This document shows positions 1 to 8,954 of a stretch of 64,000 nucleotides of DNA, piece by piece. Each line of letters starts with the position of its first letter. Position 1 is the stretch's first letter. The stretch spans positions 1,730,001 to 1,794,000 of the forward strand of contig NZ_CP046457.1 of the NCBI RefSeq assembly GCF_009734445.1, given 5' to 3'. This stretch comes from Candidatus Syntrophocurvum alkaliphilum (GTDB taxonomy: Bacteria > Bacillota > Syntrophomonadia > Syntrophomonadales > Syntrophomonadaceae). The notes beneath the pieces were generated by a model. It was not told the origin of the DNA, did not search any database, and saw only the letters and a program-made list of their open reading frames with translations. The position numbers were made by a program, and so were the translations under genes.

Positions 1-1
1 T

Positions 2-532
2 AGCGATATGTTAGAGACTGTAACAGTACCAGTCCAATATGCCCACCCTGAAGCTTTAACTAATACAAGTGATGTTGTAAACAAATATGCAGCAGTAAAT
101 CTTTATCCTGAGCAAGCTATTTTAGGTAGACAGCTAGTAAGTCATGATAGTCGGGAAATGCCTTTTAGAATACCAGAAGATATGAGAGCAATTACGATTG
201 ATATTAATACTACCAGTGGAGTAGCTGGTTTTATAAAGCCTGGATATAAGGTAGATATAATTTATACCGTTAGAACGGAAAATGATGAAACCAGAACAGT
301 GACTTTATTAGATGAAATATTGGTTTTAGCTGTAGGTGAAGAGATTACTAAAGTTGAGGATAATATGTCCTCTAGTAATGTTACTCTTGCTGTTAAGCCA
401 GATGATGCTCAACTTATTACTTTAGCCGAAAATACTGGAAATTTAAAGCTTAGTTTAAGACCTATTGAAGATAATACTCAAAAGCCAACTACATTTAGTG
501 ATGTAAGAAGAATACTTAACAACTATCAGTAA
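2..532 (+). CDS. cpaB: Flp pilus assembly protein CpaB/RcpC, 5' end outside window
   Basis: Pilus assembly protein of the Tad/Flp system, normally anchored by one N-terminal membrane helix and acting in the cell envelope. What remains is the end of an SAF-type domain (from the window edge to about Q42 counting from the ATG at 8) followed by the RcpC-type domain. The frame is open to the first bases of the window and the usual N-terminal helix is missing, so the ATG at 8 is internal and the gene starts upstream. It is 16 bp from cpaE and is the first visible gene of a cpaB-cpaE-cpaF-tadB-tadC run. Family call is based on sequence character and on this gene order. Confidence 0.8.
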   Translation, partial: SDMLETVTVPVQYAHPEALTNTSDVVNKYAAVNLYPEQAILGRQLVSHDSREMPFRIPEDMRAITIDINTTSGVAGFIKPGYKVDIIYTVRTENDETRTVTLLDEILVLAVGEEITKVEDNMSSSNVTLAVKPDDAQLITLAENTGNLKLSLRPIEDNTQKPTTFSDVRRILNNYQ

Positions 533-548
533 GGAAGGGGGTTAAATA

Positions 549-1721
549 ATGGAAAAAGCTACAATTTTACTTATAGATTTTATGGTAAAAAACGATTTAA
601 AGGATTATTTAGATCAACAAACTGGTATTTCTGTGGTCGGTATTACAGATAATGTGGATATTGCTTTTACTATGGCAGAACGATATGAACCTACAATAAT
701 TATTCTTAACCTAGACTTAACTGTTGATGAAGTAGGATTAGATATTGCAGAAGCCTTTGCTTTAGAGTTTACTTCTTCTAGCTTAATTTTAATGAGCAGT
801 TTAGATAATAAAAAAATTCTGCGTCATGCACTTAAAGTAGGTGCTAAGGATGTAATTACTCTACCTATTGAAAACAAAAAAATATTAAAGATTATACAAC
901 AAGTAGCTAAGTATGACTTAAAGCGTAGAGAATTGTTTTCTATAAAAAAGAAAGTTCAACCCCAATTTAAAGTAATTACAGTCTTTAATACTAAAGGGGG
1001 TGTAGGTAAAAGTACGGTCTCACTTAATCTAGCTATTGCTATCCAACAATTAACTAAAGATAGGGTGCTTTTAGCTGATTTAGACCTTTTTTCCGGAAAC
1101 TTATCATTAATGGCGGGAGTGGATGCAAGGCGAACTATAAAAGATATGATAGATGAATTAAATAACTTAGATAAAGAATTTTTGGATGAATTTTGTATTA
1201 ACCATTATTCTGGAATAAAAATTTTAACTGCTCCAGCCCATCCTGAGTATGCTAGCTTTATTGAAGCTGAGCACATTGAAAAGATTTTAAATCTAGTATC
1301 ACAGGTTTTCAACTATGTTGTTATAGATGCCCCAACCCATTTTTCAGATACAGTTATTCCAGCTCTTGAATTTGCCCAGGAAATTATAATTGTGGCAAAT
1401 CCCGATTTAGCATCTATACAAAATCTAAAACAATGTCTAGACCTTTTAAATAGTTTATCTATGCAATCTAAAGTTAAAGTAGTATTCAATAAGGTTGGTA
1501 ATAATGGTTATTTAGATGTTAAGGATTTAGAAAAACAATTAGGTGTCGATGTTCAATGTAACATTCCTAATTGTGAAAAGGAGGCCCTTAATGCTGTTAA
1601 TTTAGGAGTACCCTTGATACTAGAGTATAAGAAAATACCTGCATCACAAAAAATACGCGAATTCGCTGCAAAGCTCGTAGGTGATAATAAATCTAAATCT
1701 TTTGTAGAGCTTAGAAGGTAG
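549..1721 (+). CDS. cpaE: CpaE-like pilus localisation ATPase (receiver-like + MinD/ParA-like domain)
   Basis: 390 aa. Residues 1-120 resemble a response-regulator receiver, but the position expected for the phosphorylated Asp reads ILNLDL, with Asn54, so it is probably not phosphorylated in the normal way. A deviant Walker A motif, KGGVGKST (149-156), starts a MinD/ParA-type ATPase domain that fills the rest. This is the classic CpaE architecture; CpaE proteins help place Tad pilus machinery at the pole. The ATG follows an AAGGAAGGGGG ribosome site. Separated by 10 bp from cpaF, so cotranscription is very likely. Confidence 0.9.
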   Translation: MEKATILLIDFMVKNDLKDYLDQQTGISVVGITDNVDIAFTMAERYEPTIIILNLDLTVDEVGLDIAEAFALEFTSSSLILMSSLDNKKILRHALKVGAKDVITLPIENKKILKIIQQVAKYDLKRRELFSIKKKVQPQFKVITVFNTKGGVGKSTVSLNLAIAIQQLTKDRVLLADLDLFSGNLSLMAGVDARRTIKDMIDELNNLDKEFLDEFCINHYSGIKILTAPAHPEYASFIEAEHIEKILNLVSQVFNYVVIDAPTHFSDTVIPALEFAQEIIIVANPDLASIQNLKQCLDLLNSLSMQSKVKVVFNKVGNNGYLDVKDLEKQLGVDVQCNIPNCEKEALNAVNLGVPLILEYKKIPASQKIREFAAKLVGDNKSKSFVELRR

Positions 1722-1731
1722 GTGAGTCTAA

Positions 1732-3111
1732 ATGTCATTATTACAAAAGCGTTTAAATCAACAACGATCTAATTTACAGGATGACAATCAAGTAAATGAG
1801 CTAGGACCCCTGGTTTCTGTTAAGCGTGAAAACTGGACTTTGGCTAAGGAGAAAATAATAGGTAAACTTGCTGATAGTGTAATGGATGAATTTTGGGAAG
1901 AAAACGATGATCAAGAAAAGGAAAAATATATTTCTCAACAAGTAAGAAAACTTGCTCAAGATATATTAAAGGAAATGAATTATACTTTAAACCCTTCAGA
2001 AAACCAACGATTGATTACTGAAGTAGTAAGTGACATCATTGGTTTTGGCCCTATAACTCCACTTCTAGGGGATAATAGTGTAAATGAAATCATGGTTAAC
2101 GGAGCTATGGATGTCTATGTAGAACGTTCTGGTAAGGTTGAATTAACAGATATTAAGTTTAAGGACAACCAGCATATAATGCATATAATTGAACGTATTG
2201 TCTCTCCTTTAGGTAGGCGAATTGATGAAAGTTCACCAATGGTAGATGCTAGATTACCTGATGGATCAAGGATAAATGCAATTATACCCCCACTTGCTCT
2301 TAATGGACCTGTACTAACTATAAGGAAATTTTCTAATCGTCCGTTTATGATAGCAGATTTAATTAATCATAGTACTCTTTCACAAGATATGGGTTTCTTT
2401 TTAAAAGCATGTATGGAAGGAGAACTTAACACCATAGTTGCTGGTGGAACAGCAAGTGGTAAAACAACAACTTTAAATGTGCTATCCTCTTTAATTCCTA
2501 GTTCTGAAAGAATTATTACTATCGAGGATGCAGCTGAATTACAGTTGCAACAAAAGCACTTAATACGGTTAGAATCTAGAACAGCTAATATAGAAGGTAA
2601 AGGCACGGTTACCATAAGAGATTTAGTAATAAATTCATTGCGTATGCGACCTGATCGTTTAGTGGTAGGAGAAGTTCGAGGTAGTGAAGCTTTAGATATG
2701 CTTCAGGCTATGAACACGGGGCATGATGGGTGTTTAACTACTGCCCATGCCAATTCAGCTCGGGATGTATTATCAAGGCTTGAAACTATGGTGTTAATGG
2801 CAGGAGTTGAATTACCTATTAAGGCTATTCGAGAACAAATAATGTCTGCCTTAGATTTAATAGTATTTCAATCAAGACTAAAGGATGGTTCACGCAAAAT
2901 TACTAGTATTACAGAAGTTGTAGGAATGGAAGGAGATGTAATTACCCTACAGGATATATTTTTATATGAACCTAGTGGAATAAATGAAAAGGGGAAAATA
3001 ATTGGGAGTTTTAGGACCACGGGAGTTATCCCTAAATTTCTTTCTAAGCTTGAAGCTAGGGGAGTTCATATCCCTCTTAGTATTTTTAATAGAGAGGGGA
3101 GAAACAATTAA
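1732..3111 (+). CDS. cpaF: CpaF/TadA secretion ATPase of the Tad pilus
   Basis: 459 aa type II/IV secretion ATPase that powers pilin polymerisation and retraction at the cytoplasmic face. Visible motifs: Walker A GGTASGKTTT (238-247), Asp box IEDAAEL (264-270), Walker B LVVGEVRG (310-317), His box GHDGCLTTAHAN (330-341). The helical N-terminal part (1-95) is usual for CpaF. Full length for the family. Its stop overlaps the tadB start by one base (TAATG), pointing to translational coupling. Confidence 0.95.
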   Translation: MSLLQKRLNQQRSNLQDDNQVNELGPLVSVKRENWTLAKEKIIGKLADSVMDEFWEENDDQEKEKYISQQVRKLAQDILKEMNYTLNPSENQRLITEVVSDIIGFGPITPLLGDNSVNEIMVNGAMDVYVERSGKVELTDIKFKDNQHIMHIIERIVSPLGRRIDESSPMVDARLPDGSRINAIIPPLALNGPVLTIRKFSNRPFMIADLINHSTLSQDMGFFLKACMEGELNTIVAGGTASGKTTTLNVLSSLIPSSERIITIEDAAELQLQQKHLIRLESRTANIEGKGTVTIRDLVINSLRMRPDRLVVGEVRGSEALDMLQAMNTGHDGCLTTAHANSARDVLSRLETMVLMAGVELPIKAIREQIMSALDLIVFQSRLKDGSRKITSITEVVGMEGDVITLQDIFLYEPSGINEKGKIIGSFRTTGVIPKFLSKLEARGVHIPLSIFNREGRNN

Positions 3112-4079
3112 TGTTGTTGATAGCTATAAGTATTAGCAGTTTTTTATTGGTTATAGTCATAGCTTACCAATTAAAAAGCTTGCTTACACGGAAAGAAAAT
3201 CGCATTAAAAAGCGATTACTTTTAACTATAGGCACACAGGAAGTTGAATCAACTAAAAAAACTAGCTCAGTTCCCACAAGGGAAAAATTACATTCTAAAC
3301 TCGTATCTTTTACAACATTAATTATTAATAGTAATTATCTTGAGAATAAAAAGCAAAACTTAGAAAAAGCCGGGCTTTTATTAAAAGTTGAAGAGTTATT
3401 ATTTTTCAAACTGTTATCTGCAGTAGTTGTAGGATTTTTTGGTCTTTTAATCTTTAATCAATTTATTTTCTTTATAATCACAGGAATATTAGGCTGGCTA
3501 TTACCTGAGCTATTGATTGTCTATTTAAAAAGGAAAAGAATCGCAGCTATTGAAGCACAGCTTTTAAATGCTGTAATTATTTTAGCTAATTCCCTTAGAG
3601 CCGGCTATAGCTTATTACAGGCTATTGATATAGTAAGTAAGGAAACTCCAAAGCCTTTAGGTCATGAGCTAAGCAAAGTTGTTAAAGAAATGCAGGTAGG
3701 AGTTAGACCCGAAGATGCACTACTCAATCTGCAAAAGCGTATTGAGAGTAATGAAATAGAACTTTTGGTTACTGGGATTTTAGTTCAACGTGAAGTAGGG
3801 GGAAATTTGGCCGAAATTTTAGATACTATAGCCGAAACTATTGATAAAAGGATTAAAATGCGTGCTAAAATTATGGCTCTTACTGCTCAAGGCAGGATGT
3901 CGGCTTGGGTAGTATCTATTTTACCATTTGCCCTAGCCCTATTCATTTTTGGAACCCGTCCTGATTTTGGTATGATAATGCTTACTGAGCCATTAGGTAT
4001 TACTATGCTAACAATAGGTTTTGTCATGCTTGTTTTAGGTATATTACTCATAAGAAGGATTGTGAATATTGATGTTTGA
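3111..4079 (+). CDS. tadB: TadB inner-membrane platform protein
   Basis: 322 aa type II secretion F-domain membrane protein. A short N-terminal helix (about 1-20), a pair of helices around residues 95-140, the cytoplasmic T2SSF region (LLNAVIILANSLRAGYSLLQAI) and C-terminal helices (about 265-318) match TadB. It forms the inner-membrane platform on which CpaF acts. Overlaps cpaF by 1 base and tadC by 11 bases, so the three are surely one operon. Confidence 0.92.
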   Translation: MLLIAISISSFLLVIVIAYQLKSLLTRKENRIKKRLLLTIGTQEVESTKKTSSVPTREKLHSKLVSFTTLIINSNYLENKKQNLEKAGLLLKVEELLFFKLLSAVVVGFFGLLIFNQFIFFIITGILGWLLPELLIVYLKRKRIAAIEAQLLNAVIILANSLRAGYSLLQAIDIVSKETPKPLGHELSKVVKEMQVGVRPEDALLNLQKRIESNEIELLVTGILVQREVGGNLAEILDTIAETIDKRIKMRAKIMALTAQGRMSAWVVSILPFALALFIFGTRPDFGMIMLTEPLGITMLTIGFVMLVLGILLIRRIVNIDV

Positions 4080-4995
4080 TTTAAATACTTTGCCATATAT
4101 TATTACATTTTTTGTCTTTATTCTAATGATACTGTTATTTATAACTATCTCTAATGCCTTGAATTTTAAACGTAATTTAGCATTATCTCGTTTAAAGAAC
4201 TTAGGCTACTCAGATAATAATCATATTTCTGATGAAAGTGAACTTATGTCTATGTCTTTAAAAGACAGAACAATAGGTGTGTTAGCCAATAAGTTTATTA
4301 ACAAAATAAATAATATAGCTCCTTATCAATTAAAAGAAGAAATAAGTGAAAAACTAGAAAAAGCTGGTAATCCACAAAATATGAAAGCTAGCGACTTTTT
4401 AGGATTACAAATTATTTCAGGTTTCACAACATTCATAATTACATGGAGCTTAGTAGGTATTCAATCTATTTTGCTAATACTAATAATGGTTATTTTAGCA
4501 TTTTATATACCTTGGTTTATTTTAAGTATTTTAGTAACTAAAAGACAGCAAGAAATTCAACAACAATTGCCTGATGTAGTAGACCTTTTGGTGATAAGTA
4601 TTGAATCCGGACTTGGTTTTGATCAAGCTCTTGCAAAAGTAGTTGAAAAATATCCAGGAGCACTAGGCAAGGAATTGCAACAGGTTTTAAGAGACATGAG
4701 CTTAGGAAAAACTCGTAAAGATGCGTTAAGTGATATGGCAGAGCGAGTAGGGCTTGAGGATCTTGAATTACTTGTAAATGCATTAGTACAATCTGATAAT
4801 TTAGGGGTAGGAATAGGTAAATTACTTAGAATTCAGTCAGATTTAATTCGTGAAAAGCGTCAACAAAGGATTGAAGCAGAAGCTATGCGTATACCTATTA
4901 AAATGCTTTTCCCATTAGTTTTTATGATTTTCCCTTGTATGTTTATTATTATTTTAGGTCCAGCTATTTTAAATATTATTAAGGCATTGGGCTAA
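4069..4995 (+). CDS. tadC: TadC inner-membrane platform protein
   Basis: 308 aa second platform protein with the same T2SSF domain (LPDVVDLLVISIESGLGFDQAL, about residues 165-186) and hydrophobic segments near 10-28, 110-162 and 275-305. Two start codons fit: TTG at 4069 and ATG at 4072; the AAGGA at 4055-4059 serves either. The gene ends the visible Tad operon. No flp pilin, TadE/F or prepilin peptidase follows, so those must lie upstream of the window or elsewhere. Confidence 0.92.
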   Translation: MMFDLNTLPYIITFFVFILMILLFITISNALNFKRNLALSRLKNLGYSDNNHISDESELMSMSLKDRTIGVLANKFINKINNIAPYQLKEEISEKLEKAGNPQNMKASDFLGLQIISGFTTFIITWSLVGIQSILLILIMVILAFYIPWFILSILVTKRQQEIQQQLPDVVDLLVISIESGLGFDQALAKVVEKYPGALGKELQQVLRDMSLGKTRKDALSDMAERVGLEDLELLVNALVQSDNLGVGIGKLLRIQSDLIREKRQQRIEAEAMRIPIKMLFPLVFMIFPCMFIIILGPAILNIIKALG

Positions 4996-5065
4996 GTTAT
5001 AATTTTTAGAATAATAGGATACTGTTTTTTCATTTAATGGGCACTTTATAAATCTACCTTGCTCT

Positions 5066-5653
5066 CTACTTTCTTTCCATTAAAAAAGTGCCATATTTTT
5101 TACCTTTATGTGTTATAAATTGTTTGTTTTTCGAGTTAAACCCTAACCTCTTATAAAAATCATAGGCTTTTTGATTATTTATATTTATATGAAGATATAT
5201 TATATTTTCATGTAATGCCTCAATTAGTTTTCTACCAATTCCTGTTCCTTGATAATTAGAGTCTACACATACAGCAACAATGTAATATCCTTTTTGATCC
5301 ATTTCTCCTCCAGTAATTCTTCCCATCTTATTATAAAGGGGTATTTTTTTTAAAAATGCCCAGGTTCCCATTACCTTTGAATATGAAAGTCCCGTACCTT
5401 TGTCTAAGTCCTGTTTTTGTTCAAGGGGATAACCAACAATAACTCCAATTACTTCATCTTCAATAATTGCTAATTTAACATATTGAGGATTATAATAATT
5501 GTTTTCCATAGCTAAAAGCTCTGTAATAATTCTTATCCCTTCTTCTTTTTTTCCATAAACTAAGGAATTCATCTCTATATCAGAATCAAATATAAGTTTA
5601 GCTATACTGCTTCTATCATGTTTATTTAGACTAAATTGCTCAATTTGTATCAT
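5066..5653 (-). CDS. GNAT-family N-acetyltransferase
   Basis: 195 aa. Residues about 120-190 carry the GNAT acetyl-CoA fold: a strand VAVCVDSNYQGTGIGRKLIEAL, where the Q-G-T-G-I-G loop is the pyrophosphate-binding motif A, then YDFYKRLGFN typical of the C-terminal motif. The acceptor substrate cannot be told. It points against the Tad operon and the following gene, and stands alone. No clear terminator is seen in the 70 bp between it and tadC. Confidence 0.85.
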   Translation of the reverse strand: MIQIEQFSLNKHDRSSIAKLIFDSDIEMNSLVYGKKEEGIRIITELLAMENNYYNPQYVKLAIIEDEVIGVIVGYPLEQKQDLDKGTGLSYSKVMGTWAFLKKIPLYNKMGRITGGEMDQKGYYIVAVCVDSNYQGTGIGRKLIEALHENIIYLHININNQKAYDFYKRLGFNSKNKQFITHKGKKYGTFLMERK

Positions 5654-6017
5654 TTTTTTTCACAACCTTTTCTAGTTTGTGTTACTAACAATAATACTAG
5701 ATTGTATAGGGTTTCCAAATAAAAACAATTATAAGTTACTTTAATCCACTTGATTTTTTAAATCCTGTTCTAATTATGGTGCAAATTCCCAAAGGAGCTA
5801 TCGTTGCTAACAATGGTTTTGAAACCTATTATAAGGACAGGAGAAAACGCCCCCTTGTCCTCTGCCCTGTCCTATTGACTTCTTAAATAATTAACTGTAC
5901 CATATATTTATACCAAACCTTCCGGAAGGTCGTCTTTGGAGTTAACACTTAAGTTTAGGGAGATTTATAAGTCTAACAGGTTATGGTATTATAAAAATTA
6001 TTAAAGGGGAGAAGAAA
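5654..6017. other. Intergenic region with hairpin and palindrome
   Basis: 364 bp without a gene between divergent transcription units. It holds an inverted repeat AGGACAGG (5834-5841) / CCTGTCCT (5866-5873) with a 24-nt loop and the separate 14-bp palindrome listed next. No convincing open reading frame is seen. The hairpin lacks a following T-run, so it is not called a terminator. Confidence 0.5.
5917..5930. promoter_or_regulatory. Perfect 14-bp palindrome ACCTTCCGGAAGGT, candidate TetR operator
   Basis: A perfect palindrome about 90 bp before the start of the betaine-binding lipoprotein gene, which is followed by a TetR-type regulator. TetR-family proteins bind such palindromes near their own operons. 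The link to the regulator at 6908 is inference from position; no second copy was found in the window. Confidence 0.4.
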
Positions 6018-6887
6018 ATGAAGAACAAAAAATTGAGTTTGTTTCTTGTGTTTCTTTTTGGCATGCTTGTGATTGCTGGCTGTGGACAAGTTGATGAGCC
6101 TGCGGAACAAGTAGAAAGTAAGGGTACGATCAAAATAGGTAAAAACAACTGGGCCGAAAATATAGCTGTCTCAAATATGTGGAAAATATTATTAGAGGAA
6201 AAAGGCTACGAAGTAGAATTAGTAAGTGCTGATAAATCTGTTGTGTATTTAGGTGTGTCTGAAGGAGAACTAGACATTGGTATGGAAGTATGGCTACCAA
6301 TTACTGACGCGCGTTATGTTGAAGAATATGGACATGGCTTTACTGTTCAGGATATGTGGTACGAAAACACTAGTCTGGGTTTAGTGGTGCCTTCTTACAT
6401 GGAGGTTAATTGTATTACCGAACTTAACGATTATGCTGATGAATACGGTGGCAGAATTGTTGGCATTGATCCTGGCTCTAGTTTAATGCAACTAACTGAA
6501 GAAGCCATCGAACATTATGATTTAAATTACGAACTTATTGAAAGCTCTGATTCAGCCATGATGGCTGATCTAGAACGAGCCTATGGAAATGATGAACCAA
6601 CCGTTGTTACTTTATGGAGTCCTCACTATGCTTTTGCATATTATGATCTTAAATATCTTGACGATCCTGCTGGTATTTATGGTGAATCAGACGATATAGT
6701 TTTCATTACTCGGGAAGGTTTTGAAGATGATCATCCCGAAGTACTAAGTTGGATGAACACTTGGTTTATGGATGACGACAGCTTAGGTGAACTTATGGGA
6801 ATTATTGAAGAAGTCGGAGATCCAGTAGAAGGTGCTAACATGTGGATTCAAGATAATCAAGATTTAATAAGCCAGTGGATCAACTAA
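6018..6887 (+). CDS. Glycine betaine/proline-type ABC transporter substrate-binding lipoprotein (OpuAC/ProX family)
   Basis: 289 aa. A lipoprotein signal peptide ends in the lipobox IAGC with Cys22. The mature part matches the OpuAC fold: the opening strand GTIKIGKNNWAENIAVSNMW, the GELDIGMEVWLP region and C-terminal PEVLSWMNTW. Members capture quaternary-amine osmolytes outside the membrane. No permease or ATPase gene adjoins, so it is an orphan binding protein, either serving a transporter elsewhere or acting as a sensor. It precedes a TetR regulator by 20 bp and follows a good ribosome site (AAAGGGGAGAAG). The exact ligand cannot be read from the sequence. Confidence 0.88.
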   Translation: MKNKKLSLFLVFLFGMLVIAGCGQVDEPAEQVESKGTIKIGKNNWAENIAVSNMWKILLEEKGYEVELVSADKSVVYLGVSEGELDIGMEVWLPITDARYVEEYGHGFTVQDMWYENTSLGLVVPSYMEVNCITELNDYADEYGGRIVGIDPGSSLMQLTEEAIEHYDLNYELIESSDSAMMADLERAYGNDEPTVVTLWSPHYAFAYYDLKYLDDPAGIYGESDDIVFITREGFEDDHPEVLSWMNTWFMDDDSLGELMGIIEEVGDPVEGANMWIQDNQDLISQWIN

Positions 6888-6907
6888 TATTCTAAGGAGG
6901 ATATGTC

Positions 6908-7492
6908 TTGAGTCAGACAAAAGAAAAAATAAAGAATGTAGCCTTTGGTTTGTTTGCTCAATACGGTTACAGTAATACAACAATGAATGAAATAGCTGAA
7001 TTAGTAGGAATTAAAAAAGCTTCTCTTTATGCACATTTCAAGAGCAAAGACGACCTTTTTTTAACTATCTACCAAGAGCTTGTAGCTGAGTTTGATGCTA
7101 GAATGGAGCAAACTGCAGAAGAAATCAAAGATTTGTCCTTTGAACAAAAGCTTTATATTGGTTATGAAAAATATATCGAATACTTTTTAGAAGACAGGAA
7201 ACGCGTAGATTTTTTCTATCAGGTATTGTACTTTAAACCAACTAATTTATACGATAAGATTGAATCTCACATACACAACTACCAACAACAATACCAAGGA
7301 AACCTAGAGCAGCTTTTTGAAGAAGGGATGACTCAGGGCATTATTCGCCAAGGTAATGCCTTTGAAATGGCTATATCATACCGGTGCTTCCGAGAAGGTG
7401 TACTGCTTTTTCTCATCTTAGACATCGGATTTACTAAAGATAAAATGAAGCAGGTCTGGGATAACTACTGGAATGGGATTAAGAAAACATAG
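6908..7492 (+). CDS. TetR/AcrR-family transcriptional regulator
   Basis: 194 aa. The N-terminal helix-turn-helix (about residues 5-52, with TMNEIAELVGIKKASLYAHFKSKDDL split over two helices) is diagnostic; the C-terminal part is an all-helical ligand-binding domain. The start is TTG, chosen because AAGGAGGAT ends 5 bases before it. It lies 20 bp after the betaine-binding protein gene, shares its terminator, and probably represses this small operon through the palindrome at 5917. Confidence 0.9.
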   Translation: MSQTKEKIKNVAFGLFAQYGYSNTTMNEIAELVGIKKASLYAHFKSKDDLFLTIYQELVAEFDARMEQTAEEIKDLSFEQKLYIGYEKYIEYFLEDRKRVDFFYQVLYFKPTNLYDKIESHIHNYQQQYQGNLEQLFEEGMTQGIIRQGNAFEMAISYRCFREGVLLFLILDIGFTKDKMKQVWDNYWNGIKKT

Positions 7493-7511
7493 TTTCCACT
7501 AAAATAAAATT

Positions 7512-7551
7512 AAACGGAGAATTTTGAAATATCACAGTTCTCCGTTTTTTT
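7512..7551 (+). terminator. Rho-independent terminator
   Basis: A 10-bp stem AAACGGAGAA (7512-7521) / TTCTCCGTTT (7538-7547) running into a T-tract, directly after the TetR gene. It ends the lipoprotein-TetR operon. Confidence 0.9.
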
Positions 7552-7564
7552 GTAGATTACTATA

Positions 7565-8929
7565 TTATAAACGTTGTATGGTATATAGATATGTTGGAAT
7601 TCGGCTTAATCGTTTTAATTGATTAAAATGAAAAAGCATACTCCGGGAAGGTATTTTTGAAAACAGTGGGGATAAATAAACCGCACCTTTATTTTGTGGA
7701 ACATTAAGTTCATCACGAGTTAGCTTAAGAAAAGCATTGTAATGTTCAGGTGATAATTCATCTCCTATGATAAAATTAGCTGTTATCTCTATATTATTAA
7801 ATTCTTGATTTATAGCTACCATTCTTTTAAAACTTTCCTTAACCTTTTTAGCTGATATGGGTTTACCAAGATAATCAAGTGTTGTCTGATCTGCAGATTC
7901 TAATCCTAAGTTTATAAAAGTACGACATTCCATTTGTTCAAGTTTTTTAAAAAAGAAATCATTCTTATTTAAAAATGAATTTACACTTCCAAAAAGATAA
8001 ATGCTAGAGCCTTGCATATAGGAGTTATCAAACCCAAACTGCTTAATAGCTTTTTTTGCATTCTCAATGATAAAGTCTTCTTCTGAGTTAAGTGTGTCAT
8101 GATCACCTAAAAAAATAGCATTATAGTTAATAAGATTACGACCATAAAATTGCTTTAGATCTTTTATTTGTTTATCGACGTCCTCCGTAGTCCTAGTTGA
8201 AAACGGACGTTTATTTTTTATTTTACAAAATGCACACTTATGAAGACATCCCTCGGAAAGAGAAAGAGGTATCACATTATAATCAACATGTCGAGTATCT
8301 GGTGGTAAAACCGAAGGTCTTGAACCAATAATATTAAATAACACTTCAGCTCTATCTTCCAGAATTTCCGGTGTTGTTTTTAGTACATCATCAATAAAAC
8401 TAGCAAAGGACTCTTTGAAATCAAAAGAATTAAGATGTGATTTTAAAATATCGTACCAAGAGTTAACTAAATTTTGTACAGATGTTTCCTTAAACGGATC
8501 AAATCCCAAAATTGAGTTTGAATTATAAGAGAAGTTTGGAATGTAATATTCTCCTGTGGCTTTATATATCTCATTATAAGGACTAGGTATTCTAAAATGA
8601 ATCGGCTCAGCAAGAAAACCATTGCCAAAACTTTCATAAGTTCCACTATAACCACCAGTTGAATAATATACCCAATCATTGCCAGCAGTTCTTTTAAGCC
8701 ATTCTTGTGAACTTGGCCAATTGTCTTTTTGGCCTTGCATACCAATAATTTCATTATTCATATTAAATTGAAACACCGCTTCATCAGTTTCAATTTCTGA
8801 GTAACATCCATACTTTATTGGATGACGACTCTTTACATATATATTTTCACCTTGTTTATTTAAAGTAATGCGAATCCCGTTTCGTGAACAAGTTAGCTCC
8901 TGTATATTCATATAAATATCCTGTTGCAT
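7565..8929 (-). CDS. Radical SAM protein of unknown function
   Basis: 454 aa. The motif CLHKCAFCK is the CxxxCxxC cluster site of radical SAM enzymes (about residue 227 onward); downstream strands such as NYNAIFLGDHD and INLGLESADQTTLDYLGKP (with E-S-A) match the SAM barrel. The first 220 residues form a separate N-terminal domain that I do not recognise. Longer readings start at a TTG at 8974 without a ribosome site; the ATG at 8929 has AGGAGA 9 bases upstream, so I chose it. This leaves 25 bp after the M24 gene, with which it should be cotranscribed. The reaction is unknown. Confidence 0.8.
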   Translation of the reverse strand: MQQDIYMNIQELTCSRNGIRITLNKQGENIYVKSRHPIKYGCYSEIETDEAVFQFNMNNEIIGMQGQKDNWPSSQEWLKRTAGNDWVYYSTGGYSGTYESFGNGFLAEPIHFRIPSPYNEIYKATGEYYIPNFSYNSNSILGFDPFKETSVQNLVNSWYDILKSHLNSFDFKESFASFIDDVLKTTPEILEDRAEVLFNIIGSRPSVLPPDTRHVDYNVIPLSLSEGCLHKCAFCKIKNKRPFSTRTTEDVDKQIKDLKQFYGRNLINYNAIFLGDHDTLNSEEDFIIENAKKAIKQFGFDNSYMQGSSIYLFGSVNSFLNKNDFFFKKLEQMECRTFINLGLESADQTTLDYLGKPISAKKVKESFKRMVAINQEFNNIEITANFIIGDELSPEHYNAFLKLTRDELNVPQNKGAVYLSPLFSKIPSRSMLFHFNQLKRLSRIPTYLYTIQRL

Positions 8930-8954
8930 GTTAATATTTCTCCTATGGTTTTTA

